Source of the DNA: Ilex aquifolium
Lineage: Eukaryota > Streptophyta > Magnoliopsida > Aquifoliales > Aquifoliaceae
Direction of reading: 5' to 3'
Assembly (NCBI GenBank): GCA_951799425.1
Contig: OX637391.1
Location: 54,659,069 to 54,723,068, forward strand
DNA: 64,000 nucleotides
The position numbers and the translations under genes were made by a program. Within the stretch, counting starts at the first letter, position 1, and each line of letters begins with the position of its first letter. Positions 1 through 17,104 of this stretch are shown in pieces. The notes beneath the pieces were generated by a model that searched no databases, had not been told where the DNA came from, and was given only the letters and a program-made list of their open reading frames with translations.

Positions 1-806
1 ATACTTTAAAAAAAAATTAGTGTTTAGAACCACTCCACCACCACCACTACCACTATATTCCCCATCGCCCCATTACCACCACCATTACCATTACCACCAC
101 CACCACCACTGCCACCCCACCCCACCACCAAACTACCCCCCACCCACCACCATCACCACTACCACCACCCCCTGCCCCTTACAATCACCATCGCTGTTGT
201 CACCATACCACCCCTCACCTTCACCACCGTTGCCACCCGACCACCACCGCCCGACCACCACCATCCCCATTACACTCGACCACCACCATCTCCATTACAC
301 CCATCACTACCACCACCCTACCACCATCGCCATTGTCCTACCATTGTCGCCGCCACCCCACCACCACCTCTACCATAACAACCACCACTGCCCCCTACTA
401 TCACCACCGTCGCCATTACTATTGCCGCCACCCCACCATCACCACCATCCCCAACTCTTACCGCCCGACCACCACCATCCCCACTGCCCCCACCACCACC
501 ACCACCACAACCGTCACCTCCACCCCACCACCACCCTACCACCACCGTTACTGTCCAACCATCACCCCTACCACCACTACCCCTATCACCTCACCACCAC
601 TGACATTGCCATCGTCGCCACCCCACCACTGCCACTGCCACTACCACCCACCATCATTACCATCGCTCACTCCCACTATAACTGGTGCTTAAATTATATT
701 CTCCCTCTTCTATATTTGTGTTTTGATTTTAGACGTGAATACAAATATATTTATTGTTGACCATTTTTTTTATTATTCTGTGCCTTCAGTCACAAACAAT
801 AACTAG
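1..806 (+). mobile_element. Helitron with CCA minisatellite, 5' end outside window
   Basis: The right end has Helitron 3' features on the + strand: an imperfect hairpin (TGTGCC-TTCA-GTCACA) near 779-793 and CTAG at 803-806 followed by T. The interior (about 35-690) is almost pure CCA/CAC/CCG trinucleotide repeat. Bases 690-806 match, in inverted orientation, 2358-2475 and 42039-42160, so this is one family. The 5' TC end lies left of the window. The His/Pro-rich open frames in it are a by-product of the repeat. No Rep/helicase is present, so it is non-autonomous. Confidence 0.75.
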
Positions 807-2357
807 TGTTTAATATGCCACTTAATTAAGTGTTTGTGCTTGGAAGTTGTAAGACTTGGAACTATTTTAGCATTGGAAAAATGTAAACTTGTGCTAGGAA
901 AAAGAAATTCAATTGTAAGAGGTTACCATAAATCGTCGTAGTTCTTTTCTTGATTCTTGACCTAACTTTTCATTTGGACTTAATTTAGTTTAAATTTTGA
1001 TAGTGAACGTGTATCACACGCTACTTTTTGCGAAACCCAATTTCATAAAAATTTGTTGCAGTAAACTTTATCTTAAACTCTATGCTAAGTCCCATCCATT
1101 GATTTCGAAGACCATTTGGATGTAGAAGATAGTGTTTGGAGAATATTTCCTTTTCTATAAGAAGCAAATCAAGAGATCATCAAACACACTATGTTATCCT
1201 CCTTTTGTTTATTAATTTCAGCAAGAGATATATGTGTGATCCAAAGAGTCACAGAACAACTTACCTGATTGCTATTGAAGCCAAATAAGATTTCTTGAAA
1301 AGCTTTGTGCTCTTTTTGCATTCCACCTTAATTTCTCCCAGTTGTTTGATAACAATGGCTAGAAATAAACAGTAAGAAGCCATAATAAGGAATATGGAAT
1401 ATGGAATATGGAAGCATGAACCAATTCAACTTTCAGATGGTAACTGACTTGCTCCCTTTAAAGTCCATCTCTTTGTATTCTAGTTATGTCCAACTACCAA
1501 TTGATATATTAAATGCAACTTTACTATAGATAGGAAGGATAAAATGGACATTAGTGTATTAATTAGGGATAAAATTGAAAAACAAAAGTTTTTCACTTTA
1601 ATGTAATTTTATAAGTAGTATAGATAAGTCGTACATGGTGTACCTGATTACAAAAAACCCATGATATTTTACAACAATATGCTTATATACAAAGGTATAT
1701 CAATATTACAAACTTACTAATATACAAGAATAATAATCCAAATAGGGGTTATTTAACAATTAATTTAAATTATGAGAAGATGAGACTCGAATAGAGCATC
1801 TATAGAAAGGCAAAATACACAAATTCTTATATGTAGCAATGTTTCATCTCCCGCTCACTTAAAAAAGTCAAAAGTGGTCAACTAGACATGTACCAACTGT
1901 GGTAATTTAATTAGGGCTCAATCTTAACTAAGTAAATTAATTTTAACACAATGCTACAGTATAAATAACCCCACATACTAGGGACAAACATATTCCATGA
2001 TGAAGGTGGTATAAATTCACATTTAATTCGTATCAAGTACAAAATGATCATATTATCGTGGTAATTGTAAAACTAAAAGTTGCCAAACTAGGTTTAGTTT
2101 GACATTTTAGGCCCAAAAATCCAGATGATATTTTAATTGATCCGAATTTGAACTCGATTTGAATACTCCTCCAAATCCAGTTGAATCATCCAATGATACT
2201 ACTTTAATATCATATAGAATATAACAAAACTCAAATATTCAATCCAATAATCCAATGTTATCCGAACAACTCAATTAGAATCGTATTCTAGTAAATTAGA
2301 TCTTAATTTCAGTCTGACTTTAATCAAATAATCACTCAGTATTATCATATACACATA
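807..2357. other. Intergenic, no gene recognised
   Basis: AT-rich sequence without a long reading frame. On the minus strand about 1263-1375 looks exon-like: it ends in a good GTAAGT donor (minus-strand reading at about 1260-1265) and has a short open frame, but I cannot match it to any family and see no partner exon. 1388-1410 has a small GGAATAT tandem repeat. Nothing else supportable. Confidence 0.4.
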
Positions 2358-3360
2358 CTAGTTATTTTTCGTGCCGAGTAATAAAAAAAATGAACAACAA
2401 TAAACATATTTGTATTCACACTCAAAATCAAATTACAAAGATAGATGACAGAGAAAGAAATTTAAATACCGGTTGTAGTGGGGGTGAGTAGTTGTGGTGG
2501 AAGACGTTGATGGTTGTAATGGATGATGTCGACCGGTTGTGATTGGTGGCAGACGTGGGTGGTAATAGTAATCGTGGTGGTGGTGGTGGTAGGGGGTGAT
2601 AGTGGGACAGTGGCCGTGGTGGTAAGGTGAGGGTGGTGGTAGTGGGGCTGTGGTGGTGGTTGTTGTGGAAGAGGTGGTGGTGGGATGACAATGGTGGTGG
2701 TAGGGCGGTGGAGGTGGTGGTGGGGCGATGAGGGTGGTGGCGACAATGGTGGTGGTGGTGAGGTGGGAGGGGAGGTGGTGATGGTGATGGTGGTAGGAGT
2801 GATGGTGTGACAGTGACGGTGGTTGTAAGGTGGCAACAACGGTGGTGATGGTAGGGTGACGACAATGGTGGTTGTTGTGTGACGGTGGTAATGGTTGTTG
2901 TGGAAGAGGTGGTGGGGTGGCAGCGGTGGTGGTGGGGCGGTAGAGATGGTGGTGGTGGTAGGGTGGCGGCAGTGGTGGTAGTGGTGGGGTGGCGACAGTG
3001 GTGGTGGTTGTTGTGGCAGAGGTGGTGGTGTAGTGGTGGCGACAATAGTGGTGGTGGTGTTGTGGTGGCAACGATAGTGGTGGTGGTGGTGATGGTGGTG
3101 GGGCGGTGGTGGTGGTGGGGTAGTTCTAAACAATATATATTTTTTTAAAGTACTTATGAGAGGTTATAGGTCCTAAAAATACTTAAAAAATTATCTCAAA
3201 CACACCTTTAGAGGTATATTTTTCCTATTAAATTTGGGGTATTAATATTAGCCGTCGAATTAACTTTAAAGTAAAAGTTAAAGATATCTCAACCGCGAAA
3301 AACAAAAGTCATTTTGTTTATCATTTGAGATTTGAATTATATTATAATTTATTATATTGA
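2358..3360 (-). mobile_element. Helitron with TGG minisatellite (complete, non-autonomous)
   Basis: Read on the minus strand it starts TC at 3360-3359 (TCAATATAATAAATTATAA...) and ends CTAG at 2361-2358, between host A (2357) and T (3361), as expected for Helitrons, which insert between A and T without target duplication. The 3' hairpin is damaged: only the left half (CGTGCC) remains at 2370-2375. The interior 2470-3125 is TGG/GGT repeat. It lacks the MITE present in the 42039 copy and so preserves that MITE's empty site (single TTAAAAAAT near 3184). Confidence 0.8.
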
Positions 3361-4561
3361 TTTTATATAACTACATATATTTCAGATCTAAACAAAATTG
3401 AATCAAATATTGATATATTCAAAGATCCTAATCCATGAAATATAATTTGATGATTTCAAATTTAAATTTAAATAATAGACCAAGAATATCGATTTATATC
3501 GGATTCGACTCGCAACCGATCCATTGACAAGCTAGGATGGGTGAATCTCAATGTATCTTTGTGCATCTGGATGAACAATGCGCCAAAGTTGTCTTCATGA
3601 GTCCTCCAAAGTAGTGAATCTTTCCGTTCCGGCAACAATGGCTGTCTCAACATAGTCATTTGACCTAAAACTTACCGAGCGTAACGAAGCCAATTAGCCC
3701 AATCTTTGTCCACACTTTTGGCAGTTTTAGCCTTAGACTACTGTACAAACTTCGGTACAGTTCCCAGATTAAAATAAACAAGGGTTTATTATAATTCATT
3801 TGATGTCAAATTATTATTCAAAATAAACAATTGATATTTAAAAGAATCAATTTACAACTCAAAAAAAGTTAGCATCGATCCTAAAATTATAGACTCGAGG
3901 TCGTGAAACCATTTGGCTATAATTTTGTGAAATGAATAGAACTATCGCAATAATTCCTCAACAATGGCTTCACTAGAAATTCTCTGATTTATTGACATAA
4001 TAATGTATTAAGCAATAGAATCCTAATGAAAAAGCTCAACAATTACAATAAGACTATAGAATCATCATGTCAATGTTACAATTTAGTTCAATTTTATTGG
4101 TACAAATGGCATTAGTAGATATTTTTTTATGAAGATACACAAGGGATACATGCATATTTTGATCAAACACCACATTAGTTGTCGCAAGAGATTCATGTTG
4201 ATTGATAAGCTGTCACCCACTCATCGAAAAATTAGGCCTTTTTTAGAAGTGGTGCTTGGTCTTAGGCTTGTTAGTTTTCGTGGGTTCTTACGACTGCAGC
4301 TGTAACAAATGAATCCATACAACTGAACAAACAATTCCACAATATCTATCTTGTAACTCACATCTCCATTTCCTCTGTTTAAAATACTATAATTAAGACA
4401 CATTGTAAACGAAATATTGATGTCCCTTAAGTCTATGGAAATAAGACTATTTCAGCCAAAATGCATTGTTTTAGGCCGGCTTTGGATGGTTGTGTTTGGA
4501 GGCGGGTAAAACAATTAGCCATTTTGAGAGCACAATGCAGTTGTTGAACTTCCACCCTTGC
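3361..4561. other. Upstream region of the subtilase repeat unit
   Basis: No gene seen at 3361-3770. From about 3770 to 4300 the sequence is recognisably the same as 15180-15828 and 27030-27675, that is, the ancestral region upstream of each subtilase copy. 4290-4560 matches 32160-32440 upstream of SBT-B. The block therefore marks the left part of the tandem unit. In SBT-A the text runs directly from GACTGCAG into CTGTAACAAAT (near 4295), whereas the other copies carry the Helitron block at this place. Confidence 0.6.
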
Positions 4562-4569
4562 TATATAAA
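4562..4569 (+). promoter_or_regulatory. TATA box of SBT-A
   Basis: TATATAAA lies 62 bases before the ATG at 4631. It is conserved at the same place in SBT-B (32650-32657) and as TATAAAT in SBT-C (44890-44896), inside a promoter block (GGCCGGCTTTGGA... to CTCAAGCTTTT) shared by all three. Confidence 0.75.
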
Positions 4570-4630
4570 GTCTATTGATTGTTGCTTATAACTCCTCATT
4601 ACCACTCAAGCTTTTGGGTAGAACCCTACA

Positions 4631-10056
<5,426 letters not shown>

Positions 10057-10179
10057 ATTGGGAGATTGCTTTTACTTCAGTCTTTGTAATGTTTGGAATG
10101 TTGTTTCTTATCGAATGAATGTTATTTCTTTTGGAGTAAATCAATTGTAAACGACAGTGTGTTATCTTTCTTGGATTTC

Positions 10180-10185
10180 AATAAA
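10180..10185 (+). terminator. Poly(A) signal of SBT-A
   Basis: AATAAA 124 bases past the stop; overlapping AATAAAT follows. The same signal stands at 37836-37841 after SBT-B. Confidence 0.6.
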
Positions 10186-10992
10186 TAAATCTTACTTTAG
10201 TCTAGAGCTTAATGATTCGTGTTAAATATAGTTGTCTAAAGATCACGAACTGTAGTTCAACTAACAGATGAAAACAGATTAGCCTATCCAAAAAATAAGA
10301 ACCCACTATCTACCTATCCCAATCATGATCAGCCTGATGGATCTATTATCTTACAAATTTCTAGTTTTTTCTTTTCAAAATTTGACAATTTTTTAGTAGT
10401 TTTGTTGGACAAATTGACCAAGGCAGTGTGGACCTTAACGGAACTTGATCAGGCTAACCAACTAAGCCCAAAATCACCCTATCCCAATCATCATCAGGCT
10501 ACCTATCCCAATCATGATCAAGCTAACACACAAACCAGAAAATTGCAACCCAATGCTTTTTCTCTTGAGCTACCCGGTTGTCCATAGCCTACACTCGCGT
10601 CTATATGAGAGAAAGTAATAATGTAAAAGTGATACTATGTCATTAACACGTGATATTAGTATTTAATTATAAATAATAGTTAATCCTATCCACTGCTAAC
10701 TTCTATATTTAACAACTAGCACATTAGATTATAGGAGTTCACTAATTCAAAATTTTGCTTGTAATTAATTGGAGTTATTACATATCAATGATAACATAGT
10801 ATTGCCGTTCTATCCAATGCAAGACTAAACTCGATACAATAGCCCTTCACTGCTCACTCTTTCAAGACAAAGGTATCATATACATACAGTTTTTTGAAAA
10901 CATATTACATATTTGAGTTTTGGCATTCAAAACATACCCCTATTTATTTTCCAAAAAACTTACCCCTATGCTACATCATCTAATTTACTTGG

Positions 10993-11217
10993 CCGCTGAG
11001 TTTTCTGGATGTGTCCTATAATCAGATTTTGGGGCCATTTCCAGATATGCCAGTATTTCATTTGTTGAAAGAGTTACATCTTTCCAACAATCGGTTACAG
11101 GGGATGCAATCCAAAAGTATCGGGTAACTTTCGAAGCTTGAAATTTTGGATGTCTCTTCAAACTCATTAGAAGGCATAATATCCGAAGCCCATTTCTCAA
11201 GTCTCACCAATTTAAAG
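10993..11217 (+). pseudogene. LRR receptor-like protein fragment
   Basis: Three leucine-rich repeats of the plant extracellular type are legible: LSFLDVSYNQILGPFP, LKELHLSNNRL, LEILDVSSNSLEG, followed by ISEAHFSSLTNLKT, a phrase typical of plant RLP/RLK ectodomains. A TAA at 11124-11126 interrupts it where copy 2 has CAA. It is fused at 11218 to LINE sequence. It is a fragment only, without signal peptide, membrane segment or kinase. Confidence 0.8.
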
Positions 11218-12030
11218 ACTGAGTTTGTAGGTTCTCTTAGGGTCTTGATTCCTCGGCCTCGACCTCTTCGCTTGATTGCTTGGACTCGTGCTGTAGCGGG
11301 TTGCCTGAAGATCAGCGTTGACGGTTATTCTAAAGGCAATCTGGGGCTGTCTGTGACAGGTGGTGTTATTCGGGACCATCAGGGTCGGGTACTTAGGGCT
11401 ATTGGCTTGTTTCTGGGGCATCAGCCTATTCTGTATGCAGAGTTAAAGGCTGTTTGTGCTGGGTTGGAGTTGACCGCAAATTTGAGAGCTTCAGAGTTGG
11501 TAGTGGAGTTAGATTCTGCTACAATGGTTTCTGGGTTTCTTCTCAGGGTACTGGGTGCTGGGTTTATGCTTACCTGCTTGCTCGGATTCGACTTTTATGT
11601 GCTTCTCTCTCTGCTCGCGTCTGCCACTTCCTACAGGAGGTGAATCAAGCTGCAGACTTCATGGCTAATTGGGCTTGCTCTCAGCAGCTCAATCCGCGAT
11701 TTCTTGATTCGTCATCCCTTCCTTCTGGGATTGCTGGTATCCTCGTCTTAGACGCTCGACAGACTCTTCACATTCGTCGTTGAATTTTATTTTAATTGAT
11801 GTTTTATGTAATTTTGTTCTGTGGGGATTCCCCACTTTGCTTTTCTATTTATTTATTTTTCATGCTTTTGGTGATGAGTCACTACCAAACTTTTGCTTTG
11901 ATTTTCTTCCACTTCTGGAGGCTTGGCTCTTTGTCATCCTCTCTTGTACATTTTTCCTTTTAGTTATATATACAGGTAGGGGTCCTGTCAAACCCCCCAC
12001 CCACACTGGGTGGCTTTGAGAAAAAAACAA
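11218..12030 (+). mobile_element. 5'-truncated LINE 3' end with RNase H
   Basis: Starts inside the RNase H domain of a plant L1-type LINE ORF2 (LKISVDGYSKGN with the first catalytic Asp, YAELKAV with Glu, VELDSATM). A one-base deletion after TGGTTTCT (near 11532) moves the rest (GTGCWVYAYLLARIRLL, VNQAADFMANWA) into another frame; the same family is intact at 38491-39402. 3' UTR about 11784-12018 and a short A-rich tail follow. The shared one-base deletion in copy 2 shows it predates the block duplication. Confidence 0.85.
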
Positions 12031-12284
12031 GTGGTGAAGATCTTTTTTTTTTTCGAAAAATAAATATTCAATAGATCAAGAAGAGAGAATACAAGCAAGG
12101 GGATAACCCTTACAAAAAACATGGCCCAGTCCAGAGCAAAGAAAACCCAAACAAGTCAAAGAACAATGGCCTAGCAGACATATGCAAACAAAGTGCCCAA
12201 GAGAGGAATTTAGGAGGAAGTAGAGGCCTTGAGCTTAAACTTCCAACTGAATTCCTCTCCAAAGGACCAAAAAAATCGAGAAAA

Positions 12285-12660
12285 CAGACAGCCTGCAACA
12301 GTGGGCAGCACCAAGGGAAGCCCCAACAATAACCACACCATAGGTCCAAAAAACAGAGAGAAAAACCTGTGACAGTGGGCAGAAAATAGGGAAGCAGACA
12401 GCCTGCAATAGACCCAACAACCTCAGCAGGAACACTGGCCAAGCAAACGGAGCAACCACAACGGGAAAACTGGCCAAGCGGGCACAACAACCCGCAACAG
12501 TGGGCAACACCAAGGGAAGCACCAACAAAACCTCACCATAGGTCCAAAAAATAGAGAAATCAGAGTGGGTAGTCTGCAACAGTGGGCATCACCAAGGGAA
12601 GCACCAACAAAAATCCTCACCATAGGGCCAAAAAATAGAGAAACAATGCAAACTGACCAT
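12285..12660. repeat. Minisatellite in LINE 3' UTR, copy 1
   Basis: Degenerate tandem units built on GCAACAGTGGGCA..CACCAAGGGAAGCACCAACAA..CCACCATAGGTCCAAAAAA, roughly 80-100 bases each, about four units. The long minus-strand frames here (Trp/Cys/Leu-rich) are products of this repeat and not genes. Second copy at 24840-25205. Confidence 0.7.
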
Positions 12661-13050
12661 GCAAACACAGAAACCATCACATGAGTTAACAGAGACAAGA
12701 AGCAGGGAGATTCCATAACTGGCCTGTAAGCAGGTTGTTGGCGGTAGCTTTGAATTTCAAGGTAGAAACTCTGCTCCTTATAGTCTGATGGATCAGATGG
12801 CTCAGTGCAATCAGGTCGCTGTATTGATTTCGAAATCTTCTAGAATTCCTTTCCATTAAAATATAGTAGACTGTGGCTGCCAAGCAAATTCTATGAATCA
12901 AATTTTGCATTGATTTCCTTTTCCAATTGATAGCAGCCCATTCAATGAGATCACAAGTGAGCATAATATTTATCCAGACTCTTGATGAATAATGGCATTC
13001 AAAGAACAAGTGGGGGTGAGACTCATCTGCAACTCTGCAAAGGATACAGG

Positions 13051-13771
13051 TAGGGGTGTCAAACGTGTCGGGTTAAATGGTTACGTGTCGGGTTAAACGG
13101 GTGACGGGTGAAATATATGTAAACCCGCACCCGACACATTTAATAAACGGGTGAAAAATCTCAACCCAAACACGACTCGTTTAATAAACGGGTAACACGA
13201 CACGACTCGTTTAACCCGTTTAATTTTAAAAAAATTATATTAAAAAAATTTAATACTCCACTTTTTTTTTATTGTCAATTATACTTACCTCAAAAAAGAG
13301 GAATTTTTAGCCAAATCTTATAAAAATCGTACTTGAAGGCTTAAAAAAAAATTAAAGAGGCAATTGCCTTTTATAGGCAACTCAATCCTCCCCATTTCCT
13401 CTCATTTTCCAATGTGGGACAAAAACAAAATACATTAGTTTACCTTTGTCTTTGAAGTACTTCCCATCTCCCCTCATTTGTCTTTGAACTACTACTTTAC
13501 TTCTTTTTTTTTTGTATTAATTTATTTACTTCTTTTTTTCTTGTTAATTTTTTAAAATAATTATTAATTTATTATTATATTAATTTTATTTAAACGGGTA
13601 AACGTGTGATAAACGGTTTGACAGGTCTCACCCGAACACGACCCGTTTATTAAACGTGTTTGGCGTGTCAACCCGTTTATCACCCAAACCCGTTAAGATC
13701 TCACTCAAACCCGTTTAATTCGTGTCGATTCGTGTCGGTTAATCGTGTCGTGTCGAATTTTGACAGCCCTA
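13051..13771. mobile_element. hAT-type MITE with 8-bp target duplication
   Basis: Ends TAGGGGTGTCAAA and, reversed, TAGGGCTGTCAAA; flanked by GATACAGG at 13043-13050 and 13772-13779. Subterminal parts are rich in CGTGTCG / AAACGGGT motifs; centre AT-rich; no transposase. Copy 2 of the block has one GATACAGG and no element at 25631-25638, so insertion followed the duplication. Confidence 0.92.
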
Positions 13772-14291
13772 GATACAGGTGGTGCCCAAGTGGGCTGCAT
13801 AAGATTGAATTCTATCAAAGGTACTCAGCCAGGACCTAACAGCTAACCAAAGGATGAAGCTCATTCTAGGGATTGCATTTCCAGACCAAACAAGCTTATA
13901 CCATGGAATTGGGGAACTCCTCTGTCTAATATGCTCCCAAGCTGAGGAAGTGGAGAAATTTGAGTTAGAAGAGAGGATCCAGTTAACCTTATCCTCCGTG
14001 GAAGGATTGGGAGAATATGAAGGCATTGTGCTAGTAATAACGTGAGAGGAAGAGGAGGAAGAAGGTGGCCATTGCCATTGGCCATTGGCAATGATTCTTT
14101 TGACAAGAGACTCTTTTAGCAGACCCCTGTCAAGAAGAAAATCAACACTACAAACAAACATCAGGGGGCTAAGGGGTTGCCAATTATCATACCAGATCAT
14201 AGTACCTTCACCATTACCAATTTTGTGGACCATTAGTGGCCTAGTAATCCCTCTTAACTTCAACAAATTTAACCAATTCCAAGAGCTAGGT

Positions 14292-15130
14292 TGTTGACAA
14301 TCGAACAGTTAAGTTGGTGTTCATATTGTCCAAGGTTCCCCTAGCAAGCATTTATCACGTGGTACGAGGATTGATTTTATCTTACATACATTAATGAGGC
14401 AACCTTGAATTTTTTGATTAAGTGTTTGGATCTCGAACGAATATCACAGGACAGGTGGCTAATGTTTTCTGTGGAACTCTTCGAGTGATGGACTGCACCG
14501 ATAGTGAAGGTGGTTCTTCAAGAATTTGGATTCTTAGAGTTGTAGCCATCTTAAGACCATAGTTTGGAATATATTGGGTCAGCATCCACCTAATATTGAT
14601 TTGGTGTGTCATAAATAGATTTACAAGTCACTAGACTTTGTCTTGATAGATTGGTGAAGCGATTGATCGTTGAGTCCTTCCAAGAGCAGGGAAGACGCGG
14701 GTAGACACACATAAATGATGCGGGCCAAGATATAAACTCTTGAAAGATAGAGAGGGCTCTTGAAAGGTAGAGAGGATTATGGTAACTCATAAGGGCAGAT
14801 TTGCATGTGAGACTTGAAGAGAGTAAGTAGATCAAAATCCAGGGAGAGGTTTTGCTCGTATGGTTTACATATGAGGGGGAGTTTGTTGGATAATTACATG
14901 TGAGAAGCTCAAATCAAATTGAAAAAGAATTGAAAGAGTCTCAATAAACTTTGAATAGTTTTATTAGTGATTTGATAGCAAATATGAAAATCTAGTAGTA
15001 TCTAAATAGGATGATCATAATCATCACTTACAACTCCCTCTTTCACTATATCTTTCACTATATCTTGTGGATCTATTTCATCATCGTAACGGAAGAGAAG
15101 GGCTTATTTTAATTTACAACATAATTTCCT
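14292..15130 (+). mobile_element. Truncated copia-derived element, internal part plus 3' LTR, copy 1
   Basis: Matches the element at 40696-43268: internal text (CAAGTTGGTGTTCAT, TGATTAAGTGTTTGGATCTCGAA) then polypurine tract GAGGGGGAGT at about 14873-14882 and an LTR start TGTTGGATAATTACATG at 14884. No coding domains survive; 5' LTR missing. Right limit approximate. Confidence 0.6.
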
Positions 15131-15855
15131 CTATTTTTTAGTCATTTGACCATGTGAATTAGTTGTGGGGGCTAAGACACTTGAATTTAATGTCCAAATT
15201 GTTATTCAAAATAAACAATTAATCTTTAAAAGAATCACAAAAAAAATTAGAATCGATCCCAACATTATTGACTCGATCCCGAGCGATCCTATTTTGCAGT
15301 AAACTCACTAGACTAATTTGCAGTCTAACCCATAATGTAATAAGTTAATATCCTTTATCTTTGAAGTGAATAGAACTATCACAATATTTCCTCACCAATG
15401 GCTTCACCAGCAATTCTTTGATTGTTATGAGTAAAGCTATCAAACTTATTGACATAATAATGATGGGATAGTCGTTGAGCGCTCTTCCTTGCACCATCCT
15501 TTTTCTTAACCAGCAAAAAAAAAAAAAAATTGATAGTCTTAATGAAAAAACTCAACAATTACAATAATGCTATACAATCATCATGTCAAAGTCACATCTT
15601 CAGTGGTTTAGTTCAATTTTTAGATACAAATGGCATTAGTGGTTTTTTTTTATTGATGAAGACACAGAAGTTGATACATGAATATTTTGACCAAGCACTA
15701 TATCTATTGCGACAAGAGATTCAGGTTGATTGATAAATTCACATCCACTCCAAAGGTTAGACCGTTTTGGAGGTGGTACTTGACTTTGGGCTTGTTAGTC
15801 TTTTTAGACTCTTATGACTGCAGTATGATGTTGGAGTATGTTCATTATTAAATTA
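15131..15855 (+). other. Relic of the subtilase upstream region, copy 1
   Basis: Matches about 3770-4295 upstream of SBT-A and 26970-27702 in copy 2. No gene. A T/A-rich run and the phrase GGTAGTGCTTGG-like region precede GACTGCAG (15819-15826), the point at which SBT-A continues directly into its promoter. Confidence 0.55.
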
Positions 15856-16357
15856 CTTGTAATTGTCCGTGCCTGAAAGCACTACGTTACTCATAAAAAA
15901 TTGTAAATATTTTTTTTATATATAAAGACAATGTATTATATAATTTCAAAAATACAACGATCAAATTAATATTGTTCAACCTGTATGTAGAACATATATA
16001 ATTAAACTTTTATATAACGAAAGTCACGCTACAACTACTGTAACATATTAATTCAAAAAACATGAGAAAATATAATTATTATTAATCAAACATCCACAAT
16101 TTTAACATTTTTAATAAACTTTATCTCAAATTTAAAAAATATATAATTATTTTGTTTTTATGTAGGTTTTGACCTAAAGTTCATAAAATTATCTCTGAAC
16201 CATTTTTCCAATGTGTATTCATGTAACTTTTGTGAGGAAAACATCCAAAAGTTTCACATGAATTCTTGTAAATTTAAAAAAATTTGTTGAGAAATTAAAA
16301 TCAGTTTCCATTTGAGCTCAACTTAAATATCCGTAAAATTCAATCGAATTTAAGTTT

Positions 16358-17104
16358 GTGTGGGGCTATTCCCACCCCCACAAAACTCCATTCCCAACTC
16401 CATTTAATTTTTTATTATCAAACTATTAAGTTCACCTCTTCTATATCCATCCCATTAGTAACTAAGTCCACCCCATGCTACATACACCACATTTAATAAG
16501 TAAACTCACCTTATATTTTATCATAATTAAGATTTCATCTCATGCACTCACAAAAATATTTTTTTAATATTAATTTTTCTAGTGAGATATATGTTAGTAC
16601 TACTTCTTAATTTAATTCTATGTTTGATTTCCTGTTTGTTGTGTGTATTTTCATTATTTTCGGTATATTTTAATATCTCTGTCAAGTTTAATAATTTTTT
16701 ATTTAGAATTTATATGTATGTATATATGCTTTCAAATTATTTATTGTTTTTTTATCTTGTTTAGGTGTTGCATCTATGTTTTTTAGTTTTTTTTCTTATT
16801 CAATTTTGTGTTTGTGCTTGATACTTTTTTTTTTCATGTATAGTTTTGCGTCTTGTGGTTTGGCGTTTTGTAGTTTTTGCTTATTCCTTTAATTGCTTGG
16901 TTTTTTTGTTTCCTTCTTGTTTCAGTTTGCTTCTTCTTTTTTTTTTTCTTTGTTTATTTCTTTTCTTTTTAAAGAGGATGTATGTAGCATGAGGTAAACT
17001 TAGTTAATAATGAGGTGAGTATAAAAAATGTGGACTTCGTAGTTTGATGATGAGAAATTAAATGAGGTGGAAATAGAGATTTGGGGGAGGGAATAACCCC
17101 ACCC
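16358..17104. mobile_element. Long-TIR MULE-type MITE, copy 1
   Basis: 747 bp; ends GTGTGGGGCTATTCCC and, reversed, GGGTGGGGTTATTCCC with about 100 bp of inverted similarity, flanked by the 9-bp repeat TTTAAGTTT (16349-16357, 17105-17113). The centre is a T-rich strand-asymmetric stretch (16570-16970) with no real gene. Same element at 28205-28935. Confidence 0.8.

Larger units (their letters stand above)
12040..14291 (-). mobile_element. 5'-truncated LINE (second family), 3' end left
   Basis: On the minus strand the C-terminal part of a plant LINE ORF2: ITRPLMVHKIGNGEGTMIWYDNW, then WKLVW-type zf-RVT region (MSFILWLAVRSWLSTFDRIQ, LFFECHYSSRVW) ending at 12686; the poly(A) tail reads as T-run 12042-12053 on the + strand. 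Interrupted by the hAT MITE at 13051-13771. Two LINEs therefore meet tail to tail at about 12035. Target duplication not found. Confidence 0.8.

Noticed and set aside
20-760. 246-codon His/Pro-rich frame (and similar ones at 2428-3133 and 42124-42825)
   Set aside because: Pure by-product of CCA/CAC trinucleotide repeat inside Helitrons; open in several frames at once, no complexity, no splice signals.
12110-12716. Overlapping minus-strand frames rich in Trp, Cys and Leu (also 24632-25274)
   Set aside because: They overlap in three frames and lie in the LINE 3' UTR minisatellite; repetition explains the openness.
16582-16764. Hydrophobic small membrane protein (also 28551-28823)
   Set aside because: Phe/Leu-rich only because the MITE core is T-rich; not preserved between the two copies.
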